A DNA stretch of 64,000 bases, taken from Clarkia xantiana subsp. parviflora (lineage: Eukaryota > Streptophyta > Magnoliopsida > Myrtales > Onagraceae). The notes beneath the pieces are model-generated. The model was not told where the DNA came from. It was given only the letters and a program-made list of their open reading frames with translations, and searched no databases. Shown here piece after piece: positions 43,371 to 54,109 of this stretch. The position numbers and the translations under genes are program-made. Where the stretch lies: NCBI GenBank assembly GCA_036873135.1, contig JAPTYO010000005.1, positions 14,672,166-14,736,165 on the forward strand, in the 5' to 3' direction. Numbering within the stretch: the stretch's first letter is position 1; the number at the start of each line of letters is the position of its first letter.

Positions 43371-46300
43371 CCTAGGTATTTGCCCCGCGCAACGTGCGGG
43401 GTTGATGTTTATCTAATTTTTGTTATTCTTTATGTTTTTATTAATTATATAGATGATAAATTTTAAAAATTATGAGCTAATTTTGGCTTTTTATCCACTG
43501 ATTTTTTTAAGATCATTTATGTTTTTTTTTCCCATAATTTACGTTTTATTTATTAAATGAAAAATGTAATGCATAAAAACATACATACATATATATATAT
43601 ATATAAACAAAAATCTACCTCTTTCTCGTTGCCATACTATCGATCACAATCAAGTAAGCTTAACCAAACTACATTTTAATCAGCATAAATTATTTTAAAT
43701 TAAAATGTTCATCTTTCAAGTACCCTGTAAAATTCTTTACCTTAACGATCACAACGATGGTATCAGAAATGAGGTCGTGATCGACATTCCGAGTGATGAG
43801 ATCTATTGAAAGAATCTCAGTCCTAGTATTCTACTCGAATAAGCAATTTTCATTCGACATTGTGTTGATTTTTTTTACCGTTATCACAGTATGCTGAGAT
43901 TACAAATTGTTTTAGTAATGAAATGAAAAAATTAAGAAAATAGTAGAAGACATATATAGAAGATGACTGAGATAAAAAATTCATGGACGGAGAACTTAAA
44001 TAATTAATATAGATTAGTAATTGATGAAGGATAATAATCAGTAGGTTTTATCAAAAAAATGTTTACTCTCAATTTTCAAATATTTCCATTGCTTTTATTA
44101 TATTACTATGATATCTTAATCGCACTCTACGTAAGAAGTATTAATTGTTTTTATTCTATTACAATATGCAGTACCATAAGTTTGAACATAGAAAAAGTTA
44201 GAATCTACATTGGGCCGGGGCCAGCAAAGAGCAGTCATATATGCAAGTGGGTTTCCATCCTAAAACCAATTGGTGATAGGAGGAGGTGGCCCACTTGCTT
44301 ATATACTACTCGGTTTTACTTGTACCAACCGGTGTGCTACTCCAGACTCATGGTGGAGTGTTTATTTCAACATTCCCCCTCACCGTGAGGGCTCTCTGAT
44401 TTCAACAGACCCTTTTCCAGGCCCAGACCCGTCACGGGCTCTAATACCATGTTAAAATCCACATTGGGCCGAGCCAAGCCCAACGGGCCAGCAGAGAGCA
44501 GTCATATAGGCAAGTGAGGTTCCATCCTAAACCAATTGGTGGTAGGAGGAGGTGGCCCACCTGCTTATATTCTACTCGATTGTACATGTACCAACCGGTG
44601 TGGTACTCCAGAATCACGGTGGAGTGTCTATTTCAACATTCCCCCTCACCGTGAGGGCTATCTGATTTCAATAGACCCTCTCCCATGCCCAGACCTGTCA
44701 CGGGCTCTGATACCATGTTAGAATCCACATTGGTCCGAGCCAAGCCCAACGGGCCAGCAGAGAGCAGTCATATAAGCAAGTGAGGTTTCATCCTAAAACC
44801 AATTGGTGGTAGGAGGAGGTGGCCCACTTGCTTATATACTACTCGATTTTACATGTACCAACCGGTGTGGTACTCCAGACTCACGGTGGAGTGTCTATTT
44901 CAACATTCCCCCTCACAGTGAGGCCTCTCTGATTTCAACATACCCTTTCCAGGCCCAGTCCCGTCCCGGACTCTGATACCATGTTAGAATCCACATTGGG
45001 CCGAGCCAGACCCAACGGAACAGAGAGCAATCATATATGCAAGTGGGGTTCCATCCTAAAACCAATTGGTGGTAGGAGGAGGTGACCCACTTACTTATAT
45101 ACTGCTCTCTTGCGGATAGACCAACCTGTGTGGTACTCAAGACTCACGGTGGAGTGTCTATTTCAACATTGCCCCCTCACCGTGAGGGCTCTCTGATTTC
45201 AACAGACCCTCTCCCAGGCCCAGCCCGTCCCGGACTCACGGTGGAGTGTTGAAATAAACACTACACCGTGAGTCTGGAGTACCACACCGGTTGGTACAAG
45301 TAAAATCGAGTAGTATATAAGCAAGTGGGCCACCTCCTCCTATCACCAATTGGTTTTAGGATGGAAACCCACTTGCATATATGACTGCTCTTTGCTGGCC
45401 CGTTGGGCTTGGCTCGGCCCAACGTGGATTCTAACATGGTATCAGAGCTCGGATCGGGCCTGGGCCTGGGAGATGGCCTGTTGAAATCGGAGAGCCCTTA
45501 CAGTGAGGGGGAATGTTGAAATAGACACTCCACCGTGAGTCTGGAGTACCACACCGATTGGTACATGTACAATCGAGTAGTATATAAGCAATTGGGCCAC
45601 CTCCTCCTACCACCAATTTGTTTTAGGATGGAACCTCACTTGCTTATATGACTGCTCTCTGCTGGCCCGTTGGGCTTGGCTCGGCCCAATGTGGATTCTA
45701 ATAGAAAACATATGATATATTGTCAATTGATGTTGGTGTAATTCAAATATTTGAAGAAAAAATTAGGGTGTATTGAGAATTTTAAAAGCATAAACTTAGT
45801 TTTGATAATTTTAACAATAGTTATATAATAGTTAGTTTTAGAAAGTAATGAAAAATGTGACAAAATAGGTGGAAAAAAGAGGTTGATGTTGGTATGATTC
45901 AAACATTTGAAGGAAAAACATAGGGTGTATTGAGAATTTTAAAAGTATAGACTTTTGATAATAGTATGTACCCAAATTATATAATATATAGATGCGACAA
46001 AATAGGTGGAAAAAAAGGTTGTATTAATGAAAGTAAATATGCATGAAAATTTTCTTATAAAATATTTAAAGGAGGAAATGCGACATTTTATTCTTAAGAA
46101 TTGGTATAAGAAATCTTTTGTCAAATTGAAATTTTACATTTTATAAATTTATACCCTAATTGTTAACCAATGAAAACTGGAATTGGTGATGTGGCAATTA
46201 AAGAGGCATGTATGTATCCAAATTATATAATATATAGATTGTTAACATTATTATTTTAACTACATGTTGCACAAATTATTTTTATTAGATAGATTAAAGC

Positions 46301-46547
46301 TCACAAAAACTATAAGAACATGAATCTGAAGAATGCGAATTAGTATACTAAACATGTAGAAAACATGTGAGATTAAAAAATTAAATGAAAAATAGTTATG
46401 TGTAACATATGAAAGAATTAAGTTACAAAACCAATAACATAAGAAGAAGTTACATAAGTGAGAGAGTATTCATAACCAATGAAAATTGGAGTTGGTGATG
46501 TGGCAATTAAAGAGGCAAGTATGTATTCAAATTATATAATATATAGA
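43371..46547 (-). mobile_element. Helitron-derived block with one 3' end and three 5' ends
   Basis: On the minus strand the 3' side is a hairpin CCCCGCACG / CGCGGGG followed by CAAATACCTAG at 43371 (CTAG is followed by G, not the usual T). Three near-identical minus-strand 5' termini, TCTATATATTATATAATTTG, occur at 45992, 46238 and 46547. The latter two are preceded inside by the same GCCACATCACCAA(T/C)TCCA-type sequence. The TRIM array lies inside. Which termini pair is not decidable by eye. Confidence 0.5.
44199..45702. mobile_element. TRIM retrotransposon array: four LTRs inverted against two
   Basis: LTRs of about 190 bp (TGTTGAAATAGACACTCC to GTGGATTCTAACA). Minus orientation: 44199-44372, 44450-44638, 44716-44905, 44982-45168. 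Plus orientation: 45247-45436 and 45514-45702. Between LTRs are about 77-bp internal regions starting with the iMet primer site TGGTATCAGAGC (45437-45448 on plus) and ending in a GTGAGGGGGAA polypurine tract. No coding capacity, as expected of TRIMs. The two halves meet head to head at about 45240. Similar TAGAAAA flanks both ends. Confidence 0.85.
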
Positions 46548-46548
46548 T
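45703..46548. repeat. Partly duplicated AT-rich sequence between Helitron 5' ends
   Basis: Segments at 45730-45810 and 45885-45960 are copies of each other (ATTAGGGTGTATTGAGAATT, TTTAAAAG); GACAAAATAGGTGGAAAAAA is repeated at 45860 and 45994. 46140-46238 and 46468-46547 share AATTGGTGATGTGGCAATTA. Confidence 0.7.
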
Positions 46549-47539
46549 ACATTCGCCACATCTTGTTCTAGTGTTAATGATTCGATGAAATCCGTAAATT
46601 CTTTTAGAAGAACAATTCTTGGCAAAGAAATTTAGAAGAAGCATTAGTATCCATGTTTTTTTTTGTTAAGCTAAATAAATATGCGATTTGTCATTTTTTA
46701 TAGAATATCCACAAATTTCACTTTTAAATAATAATAAAAATTCGTGATTTCCTCTTTATTTAAAATCGAACTAACTTATTTAATTGATTGGTAGTAAATC
46801 ATATATATTTAGCTGAATGAATATAAGATTATCAAAATCAAACTTGATGTTTCTGTTTTGATATTAACCCTTAACATAATATATATCTCAACTAATATAA
46901 GCTTAATTATGAATCAATGGATCAATTGATTGCTAAAAATCATATATAGCTTTATAATTTAGCTATTTGAACTAATTAGCAAAAACATTTATAACAAAAT
47001 AAATTATTTTTATTTCCATAACATTATGCTTATGAAGTCTAGAAAAACATTGAAAAGACATGTCTTTTTAGGGATTCATGTCTTTTTATATTTTAGCACT
47101 ATCGAAAATTGTTAGCTGGAAGTTCGCTTTGTGAAAAGATTGCATTTATATTTCTTTCTTTCTCTTTTTCCCCAACAATTTTTTTTTTCAATTATCAATT
47201 AATTTAAAATAAAACATAGTTAAAAACATGAATTATATTTTTATGTTATTGAAACTGATTAACGAAAATTGTCTTTTCATACTTTATTTAAACATAAAAT
47301 ACCTCAAATTTCCATTTACTTTTCTTAATTAGTTTATACACATAGACTCCGTTTAATTCAAATTTTCATTGTTCAAAATTTTAATATGAAATTCTATTCT
47401 TTATTAGTTTATATACATATATAGACTCAGCGTCATTCAAATTATATTATTCAACATTTCTATTGATGGTATGAAATTATCATATATATATATATATATA
47501 AATAAATGACTAACTTGTTTTATAAAACAAAAAAAAAAA

Positions 47540-47837
47540 TGTTGTAGAGTGTTCCTATCATGATGATTATGATAGGATCTGAATACAAGAAAGTGGTTGA
47601 AAACTGAAAAAAATTGGCCTATTGTTTGGACCAGTGGTTGCCAGGTTCTTAAACATGATGATGGGGCTCGAGTATAATAAGAATCCTAAGAAACTCGCAT
47701 TTGGGATTCCAAGTGTTTTGTCTGCCGCTACATTTCTTCTGGTTGTATGTCTGATGAAGAAGTCAAAAGTTGAAAAGGACTGGCAGTACCAAGGGATCAC
47801 ATGCAGAAGGTGGAGTTGTCCACTTGTATTCATATAA
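47540..47837 (+). pseudogene. Gene fragment in tandem unit 1
   Basis: A 71-codon frame (47622-47837) includes FGPVVARFLNMMMGLEY, KLAFGIPSVLSAATFLLVVC and KDWQYQGITCRR, with a hydrophobic middle like a membrane segment. Unit 2 has the same sequence at about 49376-49660, but with a stop and frame changes (FGSVVATFLNIMMGL). Both are preceded by TTGTAGAGTGTTC, a possible acceptor site. I do not recognise the family; a fragment of a membrane protein gene is the most I can say. Confidence 0.3.
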
Positions 47838-48129
47838 GTCGTCAAGACATTGATAACCCATATCCATGACCTAAACATGTGCAGTCACATCATTGTGATG
47901 TTGTTTACTCATAACTCTAATCTTACAAGTTCCGTCCCATTTGCCTTTAACGTTTGCCAATTCATTAGGTTAGTAACCAATGGATGTTATGTGTAGGTCA
48001 ACCGGATCTAGCTAATATCCGCATCTCTGATTATGATAGTGATACGAGTACATTAACGTTTTTATCAATGTCCTATTTATGAATTTATTTGTTTTTCTTA
48101 TGCGTATTATATAATGTTATGTTGTTGTT

Positions 48130-48432
48130 ATGTAGGTAGTCACTTCTTACGATGCTCATTCGAAAGAATGTCACAAGCCCGTATTCTGTTGGTATGGGAG
48201 TCAATCAACTCATGAGGCAAATGTTCTTCATATTAGGAAATTCTGTAATTTCCTCACCCGCGGGATGGGTGAAATTCCCATTAGAAGATGAGGTGAAAGC
48301 AGTTGACCGCTGGATGTCGATCATCTCCATGGTTGTGGAAGGAGGAATCATGCTTCTCTCCCGTTTATACATGTCTATGATAGTCGAAAAATGATTAACT
48401 TGTCGTAGTGTTAATAATTCGGTGAAATCCAT
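48130..48432. pseudogene. Second conserved segment of the tandem units
   Basis: 48135-48394 and 49957-50221 are about 90 percent alike and more conserved than their surroundings. The open frames differ by strand: plus strand 48152-48394 contains SSPAGWVKFPLEDEVKAVDR, while the minus strand contains MEMIDI(Q/H)RSTAFTSSSN and HPAGEEITEFPNMKN in both copies. I cannot tell which strand, if any, was coding. Confidence 0.25.
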
Positions 48433-50547
48433 AAATTCACTTAGTAAAAGAACTCTTGGCCAAAAAATTTAGAAGAATAATTACTATCCATAAATATTTT
48501 TTTGTTAAGCTAAATAAATATGTGATTAGTCATTTTCTTTATATGATATCCACATTTTCACTTTAAAATAATAATAAAATCTCATAATTTCCACTTTATT
48601 AAAAATAGAACATATTTATTTAGTTGATTGGTAGTAAATCATATATATTTAGCTGAATGAATATAGGATTATCCAAATCAAACTTGATGTTTTTCATTTG
48701 GTATTAACCTATAACATAATATATATCTCAACTAATATAAGCTTAATTATGAACCAATTGATAGAAATCATATAGCTTTATAATTTAGTTATTTGAACTA
48801 ATTAGCAAAACATTTTTATATGGAATCTAGTAGAAACATTGAAAAGACATGTCTTTTTTGGGATTCATGTCTTTTCATATTTTAGCACTATGGAAAATTG
48901 TTAACTGGAGTTCTCCTTTAAATAATTTGCTAACTCAAGTTTCACTTTATGGTAAAATTGCATGTATATTTATTTCTCTCTTTTCCCCACTAATTTTTTT
49001 TTTTTCAATTATCAATTAATTCTTTCAATCATCAATTAATTTAAAATAAAACATAGTTAAAAACATGAATTATATTTTATGTTACTGAAACTGATTAAGG
49101 AAAATTGTCTTTTCATACTTAACTTCAACTTAAAAGACCTCATATTTTCATTTACTTTTCTTAATTAGTTTATAGACATAGTCTCCGTGTAATTCAAATT
49201 TCTAATGTTCATAATTTTGGTATGATATTCTATACTTTATTTGTTTATACAAATAGACTCGATGTCATTCAAATTATATTGTTCAACCTTTATTTTGATG
49301 GTATGAAATTATCATATATGTATATATAAATGACTAACTTGTTTTTTTTTTTTTAAAAAAAATTTGTTGTAGAGTGTTCGTATCATGAGAATATGATATG
49401 ATCCGAATACAAGAAAGTGGTTGCAAATTGGAAAAAATTTGGCATTTTGTTTGGATCAGTAGTTGCCACTTTCTTAAACATAATGATGGGGCTCAAGGAT
49501 AGCAGGACTCCTTGGAAATTCGCATCTTTGGAATTATAAGTGTTTTGTCTGCACATTTCTTCTGATTGTATGTCTGATTAAGAAGCCTGAAGTTGCAAAT
49601 GAGTGGCAGTACCGGGGGATCACATGCAGAAGGAGGACCCGTCCACTTGTATTCATATAGGTCATCAGGACATTGACAACCCCTATCTAGGACCTGAACT
49701 TGTGCATCCACATCATTGTGATGTTGTTTACTCATAACTCTAAGCTTACAAGTTTCGTCTTATTTACCTGTAACGCTTGCCAATTCATTAGGTTAGTAAC
49801 CAATGGATGGTATATGAAGGTCACCCGGATAAAGCTAATATCCTCATCTCTTATTATGGCAGTGATACAGGTACATTAACGTTTTATCAATGTCCTATTT
49901 ATAAATATATATACGTTTTTTATGCCTTATATAACTGATGTTATGTTGTTGTTATGTAGTTATTAGTCACTTCTTACGACGTTCATTCGTAAGAATGTCA
50001 CGAGCCCGTATTCTGTTGGCATGAGAGTAACTCTACTCGTTGGGAAAATATTCTTCATATTAGGAAATTCTGTAATTTCCTCACCCGCGGGATGGGTGAA
50101 ATTCCTATTAGAAGATGAGGTGAAAGCAGTTGACCGATGGATGTCGATCATCTCCATGGTTGTGGAAGGAGGAATCATGCTTCTCTCCCGTTTATACATG
50201 TCTATGATAGTCGAAAAATGATTAACTTGTCCTAGTTTTAATAATTCGGTGAAATCCATAAATTCACTTAGTAGAATTCTTGGCCAAAAAATTTAGAAGA
50301 ATAATTACTATCCATAAATATTTTTTTGTTAAGCTAAATAAATATGTGATTAGTTATTTTCTTTAATTAATATCCACATTTTAACTTTAAAATAATAATA
50401 AAATCTCATAATTTCCACTTTATTTAAAATAGAACCTATTTATTTAGTTGATTGGTAGTAAATTATATATATTTAGCTGAATGAATATAAGATTATCCGA
50501 ATCAAACTTGATGTTTTTAATTTGGTATTAAAATAACATAATATATA

Positions 50548-51156
50548 GGGTTAAAGGTACTTTACATACCACATGTTTGACCGAATGTGACTTTTAGTAC
50601 TGGATGTTTAGTTTTGTATACTTTTGGTACCAAACGTTTGAAAAAATGTGGCTTTTGGTACATCCGTTAGTTGCCCGTTAGTTTTGACCGTTAAATGGCA
50701 TGTGCAAGTCACGTGATTGACTCTAAACTTTTAATTTTGTTCAATTTAGTCCCTCAAATATATTCATAACTTTTATTTTGTTTAATTTAGTCCTAAAGCT
50801 TCAAAATCGAACCCAATTAGGACCTATCCCCAATTGGGTAAATTTGACCCAAATGGGGCTATGCCAATTGAATTCGATTGGTTTAATTGGGTCCGATTTT
50901 GAAGTGTTATGACTAAGTTAAACAAAATAAAAGTTAGGAATATATTTGAGGGACTAAATTGAACAAAATTAAAAGTTTAGAGTCGATCACGTGACTTGCA
51001 CATGTCATTTAACGGCCAAAACTAACGGCCAACTAACGGATGTACCAAAAGCCGCATTTTTTTCAAACGTTTGGTACCAAAAGTATACAAAACTAAACAT
51101 CCAGTACTAAAAGCCACATTCGGTCAAACATGTGGTATGAAAAGTACATTTAACCC
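50548..51156. mobile_element. Foldback Mutator-type MITE with about 270-bp inverted arms
   Basis: 609 bp. Termini GGGTTAAAGGTAC and GTACATTTAACCC. The arms are nearly complete reverse complements: ACCACATGTTTGACCGAATG and TTAGTCCCTCAAATATATTC each occur on both arms. Flanked by a perfect 9-bp TSD TAATATATA (50539-50547, 51157-51165). The empty site is visible in units 1 and 2 (CATAATATATATCTCAAC). Confidence 0.9.
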
Positions 51157-51750
51157 TAATATATATCTCAACTAAATCATAATTACAATGGATAGAAATC
51201 ATATAGCTTTGTAATTTAGCTATTTGAACTAATTAGCAAAACACTTTTAACAAAATAATTATTTTTACTTCCATAACATTATGCTTGTGGAATCTATTAG
51301 AAACATTGAAAAGACATGTCTTTTTTGGGATTCGTGTCTTTTCATATTTTAGCACTATGGAAAATTGTTAAGTGGAGTTCTCCTTTAGATAATTGGCTAA
51401 CTCAAGTTTCACTTTGTGGAAAATTGCATATATATTTATTTCTTTCTCTTTTCCCCACTAATTGTTTTTTCAATTATCAATTAATTTAAAATAAAACATA
51501 GTTAAAAACATGAATTATATTTTATGTTATTAAAACTGATTATGGAAAATTGTCTTTTCATACTTAATTTCAACTTAAAAGACCTCATATTTTCATTTAA
51601 TTTTCTTAATTACTTTATAGACATAGACTCCGTGTAATTCAAATTTCTATTGTTCAACCTTTTGGTATGATATTTTGTTTTTTATTAGTTTATACACATA
51701 GACTCGGTGTCATTCACATTATATTGTTCAACCATTCTTTTGATGGTATG

Positions 51751-52524
51751 TGTTGCGTCCTGGATGAACTGGGTCATGGGGACGCGTCAGTTCGTATGGT
51801 TGAGTGGGTTTTCGGGCTGCAACCCTTCGTCTGAAAGAGGTTTGTGCCACTGACGAGTGTTCGGTTGAGTCCCAGAAAGGCCTGTGTCTCAAAGCGCGGT
51901 TGAGTCTCAGGGGGGCGGCTGAGTCTCAGAAGGCGGTACTCTGTGCACAAGTCCGGACGTCTGGGCGTCGATTCCTACACAAAGGACCGGTGCTAGCACG
52001 GAGAGGGGGGGGGCTGGTGCTAGGGGAGCCCTCTCCGAAGCTTAAGTCACTATAGGGCTAAAAGAGTAATTCTAGAGAGAGAAAATATTTCTAGAGAGAA
52101 GTCAGAGCTCAAAATACCAAAGTTGGGCAAATGAGAGGATGTGTGAAAATGGGTGGCCAAGGCCTCCTATTTATAGGCTTCCTTGGGACCGGACCCGGTT
52201 TTAAAGCGGTTTGATGACGGTTCAAAAGCAAGCGGTAACCGTCATCCATATTGGCAATGCGCGAACTTGACTTCTTTACACGTAACGGTAATCGCGGAAA
52301 CGATAATCGCACGATACCCGCAATGCAATCCGGACCTCCGGATTGCTGCAACCCGGACCTCCGGATTGCTTTGCGCAATCCGGAGGTCCGGTCCGGACGC
52401 GCGTAACACGCTTCTGGACCGTTTTGACCCTTTGGGAGACGTTTTTTCAAGTCGAGATGTAATTTTGACGTGTTTACGAGGCCCGAAATATAAATACGAA
52501 CCCGAATTGGACATATATCCATCA
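51751..52524 (-). repeat. 3' LTR of Tat-C
   Basis: 774 bp; minus strand TGATGGATATATGTCC to GGACGCAACA. TATA box TATAAATA at 52168-52175 (complement). The palindromic block 52310-52400 contains GCAATCCGG-acc-TCCGGATTGC. Confidence 0.9.
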
Positions 52525-52537
52525 CTTGCCCCCGAGT
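52525..52537 (-). other. Polypurine tract of Tat-C
   Basis: Minus strand ACTCGGGGGCAAG directly before the LTR, identical to Tat-B. Confidence 0.85.
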
Positions 52538-54109
52538 CAAGTAATGGTTTAGAACCTTTCTTGACTCTATTTTTAAGTTAGGATACGTGTCCAATTTGAG
52601 TTTGACGCTAACCTTTCGGTTTTGGTCGTCGGTTGGACGTAGACATCTTGATTTCGTCCGTCCTTTGATTTTCCGACCGAATGACTTTGTTTCCTGTCAT
52701 CACGGTTAGTGCAATAGGGAATGCGCATACGTAGCGTGCAAGTATGGTTACTGTTAGGGATATAAGCAATTAGTAATACATCATGCGAAAATGCTTTTAT
52801 CAACATGCATGCACAAGTAACGGTCATGGCAAGATCGTAATTACGCGATGCAAGAAATATAATCCGTACACTTCTAAAACAACTTAGCGATTATCAAATC
52901 ATGAATCATGCGATATGGAACCATACACGTAGAATGACGGGTTTGATACGTGCAATATCAAAATAATCATGTACGTAGGAGTAGATATTTAGAAGAGAGG
53001 GTGGAGTATACCGTAAGTGCTTAGGCATGAGTGTAGATGAGTTACTCCTTTAATCCTTATCATCAAGGCATCTTTTGGGATATGTAATTAAACAAATCCC
53101 CAATCATTCTTCCAGCACCTTGGGAATTCATTATTCCTTCTTCTTTGCAGGTATTTCCTTCATCATTTCCAGAAATTGTTTGTGTGTTCATAGTTTCTTT
53201 ACCGTCGTAAAGCTTAGGCATATCCCGAAAGTTTCGTGTTTGATCCTTGACTTGTTTTCAGAAATTGACACTACCAATCGACTCTGATTGTCACGAGGAT
53301 TCCAGCGCCGCCTTCGGAATCACCAGGAGACGCCGGACGCGCCCTCACGCGCCGCCGCGTGAGACTCGCCTTGCCGGGGCGTGTAACCCACGCGCCGCCT
53401 TCCCGTGCTCCGTTCGTCGCGGTTCTTACCTTTCTGAAATCGTCTCGACGAGGGGAGTCCATTGTGATACTTTTCGTCACGTTTTGAGGTAATCTGGAAA
53501 ATCGATTTTACAGGACAGCTTCGACTTGATTTCGAATGTTGCCGTATTGTTGTTCGTTTGAGCTATTTGTCGTTGTTGTCGTATGGAACTGCTTATCAGT
53601 GTTCGTACATTGAATAATTGCTGATTGGTTGTCGTTGCTATCATTGTCGGCCCATGCCTTAGACGATTTTTCACTTCCGTGGATAGTTGAGGTAGAATTC
53701 CCCGATTGGACATATTGCCCCCGTGTCTTTGCATGGAGGCTTTTTGGTTGGTATGCGTAGTTTTTTCCCTTGACGGGTTTGTCGGTCGACGGGAATTGCC
53801 GAGTGACTTTAGGAGTAGCCGTTTGTTGTCTTGAAGCCTTAGAAAAATATTTTCCTAAGTGTTGCCGCGTTTGATCCTCGCGGTTCGTCATGTTAGTCCC
53901 CCCATTTGCGTGATAGCCTCTTAAGACGTTGGTCCCTTTTACTGTACGTACCAACTTTGCTATGCGCATTGACTTTGGCTACGTGCGTTGACTTTTGATA
54001 CGCGCGTTGAATTTTGCTATGCGCGTTGACTTTTGCTACGGTTTTTTGCAGATTGTGAAGTCGTAGTAACCTCTTGCGGAATTCCCTTCCTTTTGATCGA
54101 GTTGTCGCC
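52538..54109 (+). promoter_or_regulatory. Promoter side, 5' UTR and intron of the Tat-C antisense gene
   Basis: A 5' UTR intron is predicted from the donor GTTTTGAG|GTAATC (53489) to the acceptor TTTTTTGCAG (54051), in the same place and with the same TTGAG|GTA donor context as in Tat-A (15049-15556). The intron carries four 23-bp repeats (GCGCGTTGACTTTTGCTA, 53960-54040). No clear TATA box found. Confidence 0.45.

Larger units (their letters stand above)
46549..51750. repeat. Three tandem copies of a 1.83-kb unit
   Basis: Unit starts align at GTGTTAAT(G/A)ATTCG (46572, 48409, 50237), giving periods of 1837 and 1828 bp. Copies share long colinear stretches (TTGGTAGTAAATCATATATA, GAAAAGACATGTCTTTTT, AATATAAGCTTAATTATGAA). 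The third copy contains a 609-bp MITE and is cut by the Tat-C insertion at GATGGTATG. Copies are diverged, so the amplification is old compared with those insertions. Confidence 0.85.

Noticed and set aside
45437..45448. tRNA gene at TGGTATCAGAGC
   Set aside because: Only the 3'-end complement is present; it is a primer binding site, not a tRNA gene. The same holds for 2968, 22417, 32738 and 63668.
44199..45702. Cassandra-type TRIM carrying a 5S rRNA promoter
   Set aside because: I looked for 5S-like internal promoter sequence in the LTRs and saw none; kept as an unassigned TRIM.
48152..50259. Opposite-strand open frames conserved between tandem units as a new small gene
   Set aside because: Both strands are open in the same segment and no family is recognised, so I keep it only as a conserved gene fragment of unknown strand.
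53271..53969. Minus-strand open frames upstream of the Tat-C antisense gene (69-153 codons)
   Set aside because: No domain, and they lie in the predicted leader intron and UTR of the plus-strand gene.
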